From an uncultured Tateyamaria sp. (GTDB lineage: Bacteria; Pseudomonadota; Alphaproteobacteria; Rhodobacterales; Rhodobacteraceae): a stretch of DNA of 64,000 nt. Shown one piece after another: positions 28,930-39,604 of this stretch (its first letter is position 1; each line of letters opens with the position of its first letter). The stretch spans positions 868,001 to 932,000 of the forward strand of contig NZ_CANNDN010000001.1 of assembly GCF_947503465.1 (NCBI RefSeq), written 5' to 3'. The translations under genes were made by a program, and so were the position numbers. Below the pieces are notes generated by a model. That model ran no database searches, was not told the DNA's origin, and saw only the letters and a list, made by a program, of their open reading frames with translations.

Positions 28930-29595
28930 CTATTCCTCCCACGCCGCATAAAAATCCTGATCGTACAGTCGCGCCTCGGGCGCGGGCAAGCTGGCCTGAA
29001 AAGCGGGCCGTTCGGTGATCCGCGTGTACCATTGCGCCAGTTCCGGATGCTGGTCCAACCCGCGAAAGTGCCGCGCCATGTAAATCGCCTGCCCGACCGA
29101 GATGTCCGCCGCCGAAAACCCGGAGGTGAGCAGGTAATCCCGGTTTTCCACCGGTGTCGACAACCGCGCCTCGATCGCGTCATAGCATTTGCCCAGCCGT
29201 GCCGCTTCCAGCTTCATGATGGTCGGGCTGCGCATCGCATCATCGTAAAGCACGACATGCTGCTGCGTCAGGGCCGCCGCATGCTGGCTGACCGTTTCGG
29301 CAAAATGCACCCAGACCAGCCACGCCATCCGGTCCGGGCTGGCCACACTGCGGCCCATGCGGTCCGGACTGAACCGTTCGCACAGGTATTGGGTGATGGC
29401 GCCTGTCTCGAACATGCGCTCGCCCTCGATTTCCAGCGCGGGCACGCGGCCTGCCGGGCTCAGGCTCAGAAATTCGGGCGCGCGCAGGGACTTGTCGAAC
29501 GGATGGACCTGTACGTGAAAGGGAACATCCAGCTCATGCAACAGCCAGAGCGTACGCATGGACCGGGTCTGGGGACAGTGATGCAGGGTGATCAT
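28930..29595 (-). CDS. Glutathione S-transferase family protein (1)
   Basis: 221 aa from the ATG at 29595, which overlaps the stop of the upstream GST gene (ATGA). Thioredoxin-like N-terminal domain (MITLHHCPQTRSMRTLWLLH; SPAGRVPALEIEGERMFETG with the cis-Pro and the Glu/Thr glutathione contact) followed by the helical domain (FSAADISVGQAIYMARH with the N-capping motif). Its stop codon is directly followed by the HMG-CoA lyase start region. Physiological substrate unknown; placement within the leucine operon suggests action on a CoA-ester or reactive side product. Confidence 0.88.
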   Translation of the reverse strand: MITLHHCPQTRSMRTLWLLHELDVPFHVQVHPFDKSLRAPEFLSLSPAGRVPALEIEGERMFETGAITQYLCERFSPDRMGRSVASPDRMAWLVWVHFAETVSQHAAALTQQHVVLYDDAMRSPTIMKLEAARLGKCYDAIEARLSTPVENRDYLLTSGFSAADISVGQAIYMARHFRGLDQHPELAQWYTRITERPAFQASLPAPEARLYDQDFYAAWEE

Positions 29596-30232
29596 GGGGC
29601 CTCTTTCGTGGTCAATGCGTCCCAATGCGGGCGCGTGGTGCGGAATATGCGTGTTTCGGACAGGGCCGCAAACCATGCAGACAGGTTTGGCCGCGCGGCA
29701 AGCATGTCTGCCGCTTCCGGCACCATCTGAAAGGTGTCGATCATCGGGGCAAGATGGCAATCCGCGCGGGTCAACGTGCCGGGGGTCAGGACCAGCCCTT
29801 CGGCTGCGATGGTTTCGAGCATGTCCAGAACCGGCGCCGCATCACGCAACCCCTGCACCACCAGACCGGCCTGTGCATCTGCACCAAAGGCCGGGCGAAA
29901 CCAGCCGTGGGAAAAGACATGGCGCACGAGGGGCCAATACGCATAGGCATCCGCGATACCCCCGACCTGTACCGCACGGGCCTGCACCAACGGCGGGGCC
30001 TGCCAGCCCCGGTGCGCATCGCACCACGTCAGAAGGGCGGCGGTTTCGTATAGCGTCGTGTCGCCCAGGTGCAGGACTGGCACGCGGCGCATCGGGTGTG
30101 CCTGTACCAGTGTGTCCGCGTGATCGAACGGGTTCGCCTCGCGGTAGTCATAGCTCAGACCGGCCAAGTCCAGCGCCATGCGGGCGGTCCGCGTGTAAAC
30201 GCTGTAGCGATATCCGGTCAGGCCAATGTCCA

Positions 30233-30233
<1 letters not shown>
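29592..30233 (-). CDS. Glutathione S-transferase-like protein (2)
   Basis: 213 aa from the ATG at 30233, whose A is the last base of the mccA TGA (TGATG). N-terminal thioredoxin fold is visible (DIGLTGYRYSVYTRTARMAL; HPMRRVPVLHLGDTTLYETA with cis-Pro and the following ETA contact), C-terminal helical half is diverged. It is distinct in sequence from the neighbouring GST, so the pair is not a recent duplication. Function in leucine catabolism is unknown. Confidence 0.82.
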
Positions 30234-32173
<1,940 letters not shown>

Positions 32174-32217
32174 CTTGGCCCCTACTTTCTTCTGGCCGGA
32201 AATACTTCGGGGAGCAC

Positions 32218-32233
32218 GAGGGGCTGGCCCCTC
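32218..32233 (-). other. Intercistronic hairpin between mcc beta and alpha genes
   Basis: GAGGGG, a 4-base loop CTGG, CCCCTC: a perfect 6-bp GC stem in the only sizeable gap of the liu operon. No T-tract, so it is more likely to influence mRNA processing or stability than to end transcription. Confidence 0.4.
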
Positions 32234-32266
32234 GGTCCGGCGGGTGCGGCACGCACTGTCCCATGA

Positions 32267-33871
32267 TCACATCCGGAACACGCCAAAGCGTGTCTCTTCA
32301 ATCGGGGCGTTCAGGGCGGCGGACAGGCTGAGGTGCAACACATCCCGGGCCTTGCGGGGGTCGATTACGCCATCATCCCACAGGCGCGCACTGGCATAAA
32401 GCGGGTGGGATTGTTCCTCGAACATGTCGATGGTGGGCTGTTTGAAGGCAGCTTCCTCATCCGCCGACCATGTACCCCCGCCCCGTTCGATCCCGTCGCG
32501 CTTGACGGTTGCAAGGACACCCGCCGCCTGCGCGCCGCCCATGACGGAAATGCGGGAATTGGGCCAGGACCACAGGAACCGCGGGGAATAGGCACGCCCT
32601 GCCATGCCGTAATTGCCCGCCCCGAAGGAGCCGCCGACCAGCATCGTCACCTTGGGGACGGAGGTTGTGGCCACCGCCGTCACCATCTTGGCGCCGTGCC
32701 GCGCGATGCCTTCGTTTTCGTATTTCCGGCCGACCATGAAGCCGGTGATGTTTTGCAGGAAGACCAGCGGAATTTTCCGTTGGCTGCACAGTTCCACGAA
32801 ATGCGCGCCTTTCTGCGCGGCCTCGGAAAACAGCACGCCGTTGTTGGCGATAATGCCGACGGGCACGCCCTTGATATGGGCAAAGCCGCAGACCAGTGTT
32901 TCGCCAAAGCGCGCCTTGAACGGATCGAAGCGCGAGCCGTCGACAATGCGGGCGATCACCTCGTTGATGTCGTAGGGCGTGCGCAGGTCGGCAGGCACGA
33001 CGCCCAGGATCTCTTCGGGATCGTATGCGGGGTCTTCCGGATTTTGCAAAGTGACTGTCGTCGGTTTGCAAAGGTTCAGGTTTCCGACACTTCTGCGGGC
33101 CAGGGCCAGCGCGTGGGCGTCATCTTCGGCTAGATAGTCGGCCACACCGGACAGGCGCGTGTGCACGTCGCCGCCCCCCAGATCTTCGGCGCTCACCACC
33201 TCGCCCGTGGCCGCCTTGACCAGCGGCGGACCGGCCAGGAAGATCGTGCCTTGTTCCTTCACGATAATCGTCACGTCGGACATGGCAGGCACATAGGCCC
33301 CACCGGCCGTACACGAGCCCATAACGACGGCGATCTGCGGAATGCCCTTGGCGCTCATCTGCGCCTGGTTGAAGAAGATGCGGCCGAAATGGTCGCGGTC
33401 GGGGAACACTTCGTCCTGGTTGGGCAGGTTCGCACCGCCGCTGTCGACCAGGTAGATGCAGGGCAGATGGTTCTGCTCGGCGATCTCTTGTGCGCGCAGG
33501 TGCTTTTTGACCGTCATCGGGTAGTAGGTGCCGCCCTTTACGGTGGCGTCATTGCAGACGACCATCACCTCGTGCCCCATGATGCGGCCAATGCCCGCAA
33601 TCACGCCGGCACAGGGCGCCGCGCCGTCATAAAGGCCATGGGCCGCCGTTGCGCCCACTTCCAGAAAGGGTGATCCGGGATCCAACAGGTTTGCAACCCG
33701 TTCGCGCGGCAGCATCTTGCCCCGGCTGACATGCCTGTCACGGGACCTTGCCCCACCGCCTGCCGCAGCCTGATCTGCTGCTCTTTGCACAACGGCCAGC
33801 GCCTCAAGATGCGCGGCACGGTTGGATTTGAAGGTTTCGGATGACGGGAGGGCTTGGGTGGTCAGTTTCAT
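32267..33871 (-). CDS. liuB: Methylcrotonyl-CoA carboxylase carboxyl transferase (beta) subunit
   Basis: 534 aa. Transfers CO2 from carboxybiotin to 3-methylcrotonyl-CoA. Carboxyltransferase motifs: [57 protein letters not shown], the second oxyanion glycines near [15 protein letters not shown], and [17 protein letters not shown], which is characteristic of MccB rather than PccB. The ATG overlaps the stop of the upstream four-Cys protein gene (ATGA). Confidence 0.95.
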   Translation of the reverse strand: MKLTTQALPSSETFKSNRAAHLEALAVVQRAADQAAAGGGARSRDRHVSRGKMLPRERVANLLDPGSPFLEVGATAAHGLYDGAAPCAGVIAGIGRIMGHEVMVVCNDATVKGGTYYPMTVKKHLRAQEIAEQNHLPCIYLVDSGGANLPNQDEVFPDRDHFGRIFFNQAQMSAKGIPQIAVVMGSCTAGGAYVPAMSDVTIIVKEQGTIFLAGPPLVKAATGEVVSAEDLGGGDVHTRLSGVADYLAEDDAHALALARRSVGNLNLCKPTTVTLQNPEDPAYDPEEILGVVPADLRTPYDINEVIARIVDGSRFDPFKARFGETLVCGFAHIKGVPVGIIANNGVLFSEAAQKGAHFVELCSQRKIPLVFLQNITGFMVGRKYENEGIARHGAKMVTAVATTSVPKVTMLVGGSFGAGNYGMAGRAYSPRFLWSWPNSRISVMGGAQAAGVLATVKRDGIERGGGTWSADEEAAFKQPTIDMFEEQSHPLYASARLWDDGVIDPRKARDVLHLSLSAALNAPIEETRFGVFRM

Positions 33872-34455
33872 GTGCGAAGCATCTTCTTCACTTTGGGCAC
33901 CAATGTCTTTCGTGCGCGTGCAGTTTTGAAAACGGTCGGAAGGACGCGATCAAACCAGTATTGATAACGTGGCAGGCGCGTTTGGGGCCTGGACAAAAGC
34001 GTCAGGTAGCCAATGACATGGTCGCGATCCTCGAACCACAATCGCTTGCCCAAGAAACTCAATTGATAGTGCGCATCATCCGGCCAGTTTATTTCGATCT
34101 TCTGTGGGGTATGGCACGTACTGCACACCGAAGTGCCGATGTTGATTGCACCGTCGAGGCACGGACCCCAAATGTCATAGTCTTCGCTTACCTGCCGGTG
34201 ACCCAATCCCCGGTATTGAAATGTGTGTGGCCGATGTCGTGACACATCCACGCGACCGGTCCTGGCAAAGTTGAAAAGACCTTCGTTCTTGCCTGGCGTC
34301 CACCCTTGGGCAATGGCGCGTTTCAGCGGACGTCGCACGTCTGCCGCAAGAAACCGAGCTTCAGCGCCGCAATTCGGACAGGGTATCGCGGCTCCGTTCG
34401 GGACCGATAACCGATGTCCATTGTTCAGTACGGGGATGTTTGCAACTTGGGTCAT
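33868..34455 (-). CDS. Four-cysteine protein of unknown function inside the leucine operon
   Basis: 195 aa, coupled at both ends by ATGA overlaps (with the acyl-CoA synthetase before it and liuB after it). Two CxxC knuckles are separated by about 80 residues ([10 protein letters not shown] at Cys26/29 and [10 protein letters not shown] at Cys111/114), which together could bind one zinc. The C-terminal 50 residues are strongly basic ([17 protein letters not shown]). Base composition is visibly lower in GC than the neighbouring liu genes. No family recognised; not a known leucine pathway enzyme. Transfer into the operon is plausible. Confidence 0.72.
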   Translation of the reverse strand: MTQVANIPVLNNGHRLSVPNGAAIPCPNCGAEARFLAADVRRPLKRAIAQGWTPGKNEGLFNFARTGRVDVSRHRPHTFQYRGLGHRQVSEDYDIWGPCLDGAINIGTSVCSTCHTPQKIEINWPDDAHYQLSFLGKRLWFEDRDHVIGYLTLLSRPQTRLPRYQYWFDRVLPTVFKTARARKTLVPKVKKMLRT

Positions 34456-35930
34456 GTCACTGCCTCGGCATCTAATTCTGCTGCGGCGCGCGCCTTCAAT
34501 TCCTTGCGGATCACCTTGCCTGTGACGGTCATGGGCAGGGCATCCAGAAATGCAATCTCTCTTGGATATGAATAGCTTGCAAGACGATCTTTGACCCAGC
34601 GCTGCAAGGTGGCTGCATCCGTCGACGCGCCCGGCTTGCGCACCACATACGCTTTGACGATCTCGGTGCGCAGCGGGTCCGGTTTACCCACCACCCCCAC
34701 CGTCGCCACATCCGGGTGGGTCAGCAGGCAATCCTCGATCTCGGCTGGTCCGATCCGGTAGCCCGCCGATGTGATCACATCGTCATCGCGTCCAACGAAA
34801 CGGAGGTCCTGTCCGTCTTGCTGGCCTCGATCCCCGGTCAGCATCCAATCGCCCCGAAACTTTTCTGCCGTGGCATCGGGACGGCCCCAATATTCCAGCA
34901 TCATGGACGGTGCGCCGCGCCTGACCGCTATATCGCCCTCGTCCTCTGTTACGTTGCCTGTATCGTCGATCACGGCGACATCGAACCCGGGCACGGCCCG
35001 TCCCATGCAGCCCGGTTTCGTGGGGTAACGGGTCGCACACGACGTCACCACCATATTGCACTCGGTCTGGCCGTAGAATTCATTGATCGTCACCCCCAGC
35101 GCATCACGGCTGCAGGCCAGCATTTCCGCGCCCAGCGGTTCACCCCCGCTTGCCACGGATCGCAAACCGTCTAGGCGGGCGCCTTCCGACTTCAACAACC
35201 GCAGCGCGGTTGGTGGAAAAAAAACATTTTTAACAGATCCTTCCGAGATGATCCTCATGCAGTCTTCGGGGGTGAACTTGGCCATCCGCGCCGCCACCAC
35301 CGGCACACCCAGGGCAAGCCCCGGCATCAGCACATCAAAAAGCCCACCGATCCAGGCCCAGTCGGCCGGGGTCCACAGGCAATCCCCCGCTTGCCCCAAA
35401 TCATCATGGCTGAGCGTGACACCCGGCAGGTGCCCATCCAGAACGGCGTGGCCATGCAGGGCCCCCTTGGGGGGGCCGGTTGTGCCCGAGGTGTAGATCA
35501 GCACGGCGGGCGTCTGCGCGGATGCGTCAAACACAGGCACCGGATCGCCGGTTTGCCCAACCTGATCCACCATCCAACACGCGGCCAGATCGCCCACAAG
35601 CGCCGCGCCCGCCGTGTCCGTCAGCACGACGGTCAGCCCGGCATCCCCGATGCGGGACGCCAGCGCATCCGACTTGAAGAGCTTGAACAAAGGCACTGAA
35701 ATTGCGCCAATTTTCCAAAGCGCGAGATGCGCCGCCGCGCACCAGGGCGATTGCGACAGCAACACGCCGATGCGATCGCCGGGCTGCACCGTGCGCAGAA
35801 GAGCGCGCGCGAGCCCATCGGCCTGTTCGGCCAGCATGGCATAGGTGACATCTGTGCGCGTCTGGCCCGTCAGATCAATGATCGCCACCTGATCCGGCGG
35901 ATGCGCGAGGCACTGCAGGGCCATGTTCAT
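34452..35930 (-). CDS. AMP-forming acyl-CoA synthetase
   Basis: 492 aa from the ATG at 35930, with AGGAGG 7 bases upstream. ANL-superfamily motifs: LIYTSGTTGPPKGALHGHAV (P-loop), NEFYGQTECNMVV, LTGDRGQQDGQDLRFVGRDD (adenylate binding) and MTVTGKVIRKELKARA with the catalytic C-terminal Lys. Closest in style to medium-chain/acetyl-type synthetases of the acs-like group. In this operon it could activate isovalerate, methylcrotonate or acetoacetate to the CoA ester; the sequence does not decide which. Confidence 0.88.
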   Translation of the reverse strand: MNMALQCLAHPPDQVAIIDLTGQTRTDVTYAMLAEQADGLARALLRTVQPGDRIGVLLSQSPWCAAAHLALWKIGAISVPLFKLFKSDALASRIGDAGLTVVLTDTAGAALVGDLAACWMVDQVGQTGDPVPVFDASAQTPAVLIYTSGTTGPPKGALHGHAVLDGHLPGVTLSHDDLGQAGDCLWTPADWAWIGGLFDVLMPGLALGVPVVAARMAKFTPEDCMRIISEGSVKNVFFPPTALRLLKSEGARLDGLRSVASGGEPLGAEMLACSRDALGVTINEFYGQTECNMVVTSCATRYPTKPGCMGRAVPGFDVAVIDDTGNVTEDEGDIAVRRGAPSMMLEYWGRPDATAEKFRGDWMLTGDRGQQDGQDLRFVGRDDDVITSAGYRIGPAEIEDCLLTHPDVATVGVVGKPDPLRTEIVKAYVVRKPGASTDAATLQRWVKDRLASYSYPREIAFLDALPMTVTGKVIRKELKARAAAELDAEAVT

Positions 35931-36202
35931 ATGCCGCCCTCCTGCTGCATACGCGTGACACGTCCCCAGCGATCCACTGCATAGAGCATGGCGCCGCACC
36001 GGACATGGAATACCGCGTCCTCGCGGCCTGGCCAGCCTACGCATTGCGCCCGGTCGCCGCCGTGGTCAGCCACATGCGCATCGGCCACCGCCTCGATCAC
36101 GCCACTGGCGTCCACTGTGACCTGCCTTTGGCCCAGCCAGTAGCCAACCAAAGCGGCCAGAACGACCAGGGTCGCCGTGGTGATCACAACCTGCCGCGGC
36201 AT
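35927..36202 (-). CDS. Small membrane or exported protein between ivd and acyl-CoA synthetase
   Basis: 91 aa from the ATG at 36202, overlapping the ivd stop (TGATG); its own stop overlaps the synthetase start (ATGA). N-terminal hydrophobic helix VVITTATLVVLAALVGYWLG preceded by one Arg, then a small soluble domain with two cysteines (RAQCVGW and HVRCGAM), so probably anchored with the domain in the periplasm. No recognised family. Confidence 0.66.
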   Translation of the reverse strand: MPRQVVITTATLVVLAALVGYWLGQRQVTVDASGVIEAVADAHVADHGGDRAQCVGWPGREDAVFHVRCGAMLYAVDRWGRVTRMQQEGGI

Positions 36203-37365
36203 CACATCATGGCCGAGACCAGTTCGCGCCCGACCAGCATGCGCCGGATTTCGGACGTACCTGCCCCGATCTCCATCAGCTTGGCATCGCGGAAAATGCG
36301 GGCAACAGGTGCGTCATTCAGGAACCCGGCACCGCCCATGGCCTGTACGGCCTGATGCGCCTGTTTCATCGCCTCTTCCGACGCATAAAGACAGCAGGCC
36401 GCCGCATCCTGACGTGTCACTTCGCCCCGGTCACAGGCCCTGGCCACTTCGTAGACATAGGCGCGGGCAGAATTCATCGCGGCATACATATCGGCGATCT
36501 TGCCCTGCATCAGTTGAAAATTCCCGATGGGCTGGCCGAACTGCTTGCGTTCGGTGACGTAGGGCATGACCTCATCCAGACAGGCCGCCATGATGCCAAG
36601 GCCGATGCCCGCCAGCACCACCCGTTCGTAATCAAGGCCGGACATCAGCACCGCCACACCGCGCCCCTCTTCGCCCAGGATATTTTCAAACGGCACTTCG
36701 ACATTGTCAAATACCAGCTCGGCCGTGTTCGATCCGCGCATGCCCAGCTTGTCGAAATGGGGGGATGTGGAAAAGCCCGTCATTTCCTTTTCGATCAGAA
36801 AGGCAGTCATCCCCTTGGCACCTGCCTCGGGGTCCGTCTTGGCATAGACCACAAGCGTGTCTGCGTCGGGCCCGTTTGTGATCCAGTATTTCGTGCCGTT
36901 CAGGATGAACCGGTCATTGCGCTTTTCCGCGTGCAGCTTCATCGACACGACGTCGGACCCGGCCCCGGCCTCGGACATGGCCAGCGCGCCGACATGGGCG
37001 CCGCTGATCAGACCCGGCAGGTACTTGGCCCGCTGATCCGGGGTGCCGTTCAGCTTGATCTGGTTCACGCACAGGTTCGAATGCGCACCATAGCTGAGCG
37101 AGACGGACGCGCTGGCGCGCGCGATCTCTTCGATGGCGACTGTGTGCGCAAGGTAGCCCATGCCAGCCCCGCCATCTTCTTCGTTCACGGTGATTCCAAG
37201 CAGACCAAGCGCGCCCATCTCGGGCCACAGCGCGGGTGGGAAGCTGTTGTCGCTGTCGATCTGGGCCGCCATCGGTTTGACGCGGTCCTGCGCCCAGCGA
37301 TGCACCATGTCGCGCAGCGCGCCAATCTCGTCGCCCAGATCAAATTTCATGGATGCGTGGAACAT
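36202..37365 (-). CDS. liuA: Isovaleryl-CoA dehydrogenase
   Basis: 387 aa; GGGAGG lies just before the ATG. FAD flavoprotein converting isovaleryl-CoA to 3-methylcrotonyl-CoA. Seen: ALAMSEAGAGSDVVSMK, YWITNGPDADTLVVYAKT, FDKLGMRGSNTAELVFDNV, and C-terminal VARIFRDAKLMEIGAGTSEI. The catalytic base of this subfamily is a Glu in helix G, here in SGLDYERVVLAG, which separates it from other acyl-CoA dehydrogenases whose base lies near the C-terminus. First gene of the leucine operon. Confidence 0.94.
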   Translation of the reverse strand: MFHASMKFDLGDEIGALRDMVHRWAQDRVKPMAAQIDSDNSFPPALWPEMGALGLLGITVNEEDGGAGMGYLAHTVAIEEIARASASVSLSYGAHSNLCVNQIKLNGTPDQRAKYLPGLISGAHVGALAMSEAGAGSDVVSMKLHAEKRNDRFILNGTKYWITNGPDADTLVVYAKTDPEAGAKGMTAFLIEKEMTGFSTSPHFDKLGMRGSNTAELVFDNVEVPFENILGEEGRGVAVLMSGLDYERVVLAGIGLGIMAACLDEVMPYVTERKQFGQPIGNFQLMQGKIADMYAAMNSARAYVYEVARACDRGEVTRQDAAACCLYASEEAMKQAHQAVQAMGGAGFLNDAPVARIFRDAKLMEIGAGTSEIRRMLVGRELVSAMM

Positions 37366-37394
37366 AGGCCCTCCCCCGATATCCGCAGATAAAT

Positions 37395-37408
37395 TGAACG
37401 CTTGTTCA
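37395..37408. promoter_or_regulatory. Palindromic operator candidate upstream of the leucine operon
   Basis: Perfect inverted repeat TGAAC-GCTT-GTTCA, 30-43 bases before the liuA ATG, in a locally AT-rich stretch. The size and spacing fit a TetR-family operator. No regulator gene adjoins it here. In other proteobacteria liu genes are controlled by LiuR (MerR family) or LiuQ (TetR family); I cannot tell whether this site matches either. Confidence 0.5.
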
Positions 37409-37465
37409 TAAATAGCGGGGAAGGGTATCCGTGTCGAGTCCCGGCATGGGTCAGGTCCGGGGCCG

Positions 37466-38194
37466 TCAGTGGTTCATGAATTCCCGCAGGCTGACCACCC
37501 CGTCGCCATCTGCATCCAGGAACGCGACAATCTCGGGCGCGCGCGCCGCACTTTGCATGCCGATCGCGGCGCGGCATTCGGCGTGAATCTTTGCTTCGTC
37601 GATCCTGTAGGCGGCGGCCAGCTCGTCCTCGGTGACAAACCCGTCGCCGTCCGTATCGGCTTCGACGAACTCCTTGGCGCGTTTGCGATCATGGGCGGCA
37701 ACAAATTCATTAAGTGTCGCGACACCATCATCATTGCCGTCATAGAATTCCATGTGACCATCCGCCAGCATCTGCGGCGTGGCCTGCCACCTGATTTCCC
37801 ATTCCGTGCCTTTGCAGACCGCCGGCACATCGGCCTTGGCAATACGTTGCGCCATGTCGACAATCAGTTCATCGCGGTCGATCACGCCATTTCTGTCCGC
37901 GTCCTTGGCCCGGAACAGGCCTTTGAAGTCGGTTTTTGTATCGGCCTCGGCGCCCGCGAGGGATGCTGCGACAAGAACAGCAGCGGTGATGGCAGCCGGA
38001 ACGCCGGCAATCAGGGTTTTTCGCCACATGGGAACCTCTTTCGACAAGAGTTGAGGCACGGCATCTTCCGCAATCAACCGGCGCAGGGCGGCGCTCATTG
38101 ATTCTCCGCGCGCTGCTGCCCGCGCGGCAAACGCCGTCTTTTCCGAATGGCTGACCCGAATTTCGAGCGTTTCAGATTTCTTTTCAGAGCGCAT
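37466..38194 (-). CDS. Ribbon-helix-helix / transmembrane / four EF-hand fusion protein
   Basis: 242 aa. Residues 8-45 look like a ribbon-helix-helix DNA-binding domain (ETLEIRVSHSEKTAFAARAA, then GESMSAALRRLIAED). Residues 59-82 are one hydrophobic segment after Arg58-Lys59, ending AGAEA. The rest carries four EF-hand loops at about 98-109 (DADRNGVIDRDE), 152-163 (DGNDDGVATLNE), 180-191 (DTDGDGFVTEDE) and 227-238 (DADGDGVVSLRE), so likely calcium-binding. An internal ATG at 38029 (MWRKTLIAG) has AAAGAGG just upstream and would give a secreted EF-hand protein without the RHH part. Either both forms are made or one reading is wrong. It ends about 100 bases before liuA. Confidence 0.8.
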   Translation of the reverse strand: MRSEKKSETLEIRVSHSEKTAFAARAAARGESMSAALRRLIAEDAVPQLLSKEVPMWRKTLIAGVPAAITAAVLVAASLAGAEADTKTDFKGLFRAKDADRNGVIDRDELIVDMAQRIAKADVPAVCKGTEWEIRWQATPQMLADGHMEFYDGNDDGVATLNEFVAAHDRKRAKEFVEADTDGDGFVTEDELAAAYRIDEAKIHAECRAAIGMQSAARAPEIVAFLDADGDGVVSLREFMNH

Positions 38195-38287
38195 GGTCGA
38201 TGGATTGCTTGGATGTCGTGCTGCCTGTCACAGGCCACATGTTGTGCCACAAATGCTAGCATCAGCCTGCCCGGACGCACGGTTTTT

Positions 38288-38301
38288 CGTGTCCCGACAC
38301 G
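38288..38301. promoter_or_regulatory. CGTGTC-CC-GACACG palindrome upstream of the RHH/EF-hand gene
   Basis: A perfect 6-bp inverted repeat with a 2-base centre, 94-107 bases before the ATG of the RHH/EF-hand gene and just after the stop of the aminotransferase gene. A run of A lies on its minus-strand 3' side rather than T, so it is not a terminator for the minus-strand genes. An operator, possibly for the RHH protein itself, is one reading; evidence is weak. The remaining ~130 bases hold no other clear signal. Confidence 0.28.
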
Positions 38302-38324
38302 TGGTTTCGTCGCGATTCCGTCGC

Positions 38325-39524
38325 TCAGGCCATGCTGCGATTATGGGCCCGTGCGACTTCGTCCCGGATGATGCGGGCAATCAGCGCGCAGTCTTCGAGG
38401 CTGAAGGTCAATGGAACCCGAAGGTCCACGATGCCTGCCAGAACCCGGTCGCTGGCCGCCATGGGTTTGGACGGGGCATAGCGCCAACTGTCGTAACGGC
38501 TGGTGAAGGCCACGGGTTCAGCGGCACCGAACCATTTCAGTTCCACCCCGCGCGCCGCACATTTGGCGATGACATCGCGCACGGCTGATGCGGCCCAATC
38601 CAGCAGAAGGAACTGGAACGATGACCCCACGATCGTTTCGACCTCGGGCCGGTCGATGACGGTCAGGCCGGGTGTGTCCCGCAACCCGTCTTCGAGCACG
38701 CGGTAGCGGTCATTCCAGCGTTGGCACTGGGTTGCCAGATCAGCGATCTGCGGGCGCAGGATCGCGGCCCGCAGATTGTCCATGCGGCCCGATATGTTGG
38801 GCGTGTGGTACTTGATGTCGTCAAACGCCTCTTTCGGCGGGGCCGCGAGGTGGCGTTCGTAGAGCATGTAGCTGCCCGACAGCATCACCGCCTTGGCCGC
38901 GAGATGCGGATCGTCGGTCACCAGAAACCCGCCCTCGCCCGAATTGACATGCTTGTAGGTCTGGCAGGAATAACATCCGATGGCCCCGAACCGCCCCGAC
39001 GGCACGCCGTTCCAGGCCGCGCCCATCGTGTGGGCACAATCCTCGACCACCGCGACGCCGGCTGCGTTGCACATGGTCATGAGCCGGTCCATGTCGCAGA
39101 TATGGCCGCGCATGTGGCTGAGCAGAAGGACACGCGCCTCGCCCAACTTGGGCTTAAGATCATCGAGGTCGATGGTCAGCGCCTCTGTCACCCCGACAAA
39201 GACCGGCACGGCACCCAAGGATGCAATCGCACCGGGCACCGGGGCCAGCGTGAAGGCATTCGACAGCACCTTGTCGCCCGGCTGTACCCCCAGGGCGCGC
39301 AAGGCCGTCGCCATGGCATAGCCGCCAGACGCAACCGCGAGGCAGTACTGGGATCCGACGGTGGCCGCGAATTCCTGTTCCAGCAGTGCCGTTTCCGACA
39401 CTTCGCCCGGCGCTGTGTTGTACCGGTGCAGACGCCCGTGACGCATCACGGCAATTGCGGCTTCGATCCCTGCTTCGGGGATCGGTTCCTGCTGGGTGAA
39501 GCTGCCGGTGAAATGCTCTGTCAT
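38325..39524 (-). CDS. DegT/DnrJ/EryC1/StrS-family PLP aminotransferase
   Basis: 399 aa from the ATG at 39524; a TTG twelve codons earlier is possible. Motifs: LAVASGGYAMATALRALGV (PLP phosphate contact), VAVVEDCAHTMGAAWNG (Asp contact to the pyridine nitrogen), and CYSCQTYKHVNSGEGGFLV, in which Lys is the Schiff-base residue. Members usually aminate keto-sugars, but no nucleotide-sugar genes are near, and its N-terminus (FTGSFTQQEPIPEAGI) is unlike the sugar enzymes I know. The substrate is therefore open. Confidence 0.85.
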   Translation of the reverse strand: MTEHFTGSFTQQEPIPEAGIEAAIAVMRHGRLHRYNTAPGEVSETALLEQEFAATVGSQYCLAVASGGYAMATALRALGVQPGDKVLSNAFTLAPVPGAIASLGAVPVFVGVTEALTIDLDDLKPKLGEARVLLLSHMRGHICDMDRLMTMCNAAGVAVVEDCAHTMGAAWNGVPSGRFGAIGCYSCQTYKHVNSGEGGFLVTDDPHLAAKAVMLSGSYMLYERHLAAPPKEAFDDIKYHTPNISGRMDNLRAAILRPQIADLATQCQRWNDRYRVLEDGLRDTPGLTVIDRPEVETIVGSSFQFLLLDWAASAVRDVIAKCAARGVELKWFGAAEPVAFTSRYDSWRYAPSKPMAASDRVLAGIVDLRVPLTFSLEDCALIARIIRDEVARAHNRSMA

Positions 39525-39604
39525 GGCGATGTTTGTGGGATGTGCAATGGGCACCGTCAAGCCGTCGTGCGCGGATTTCAGGTTCTGAAACCGAAGCTGC
39601 AGGT

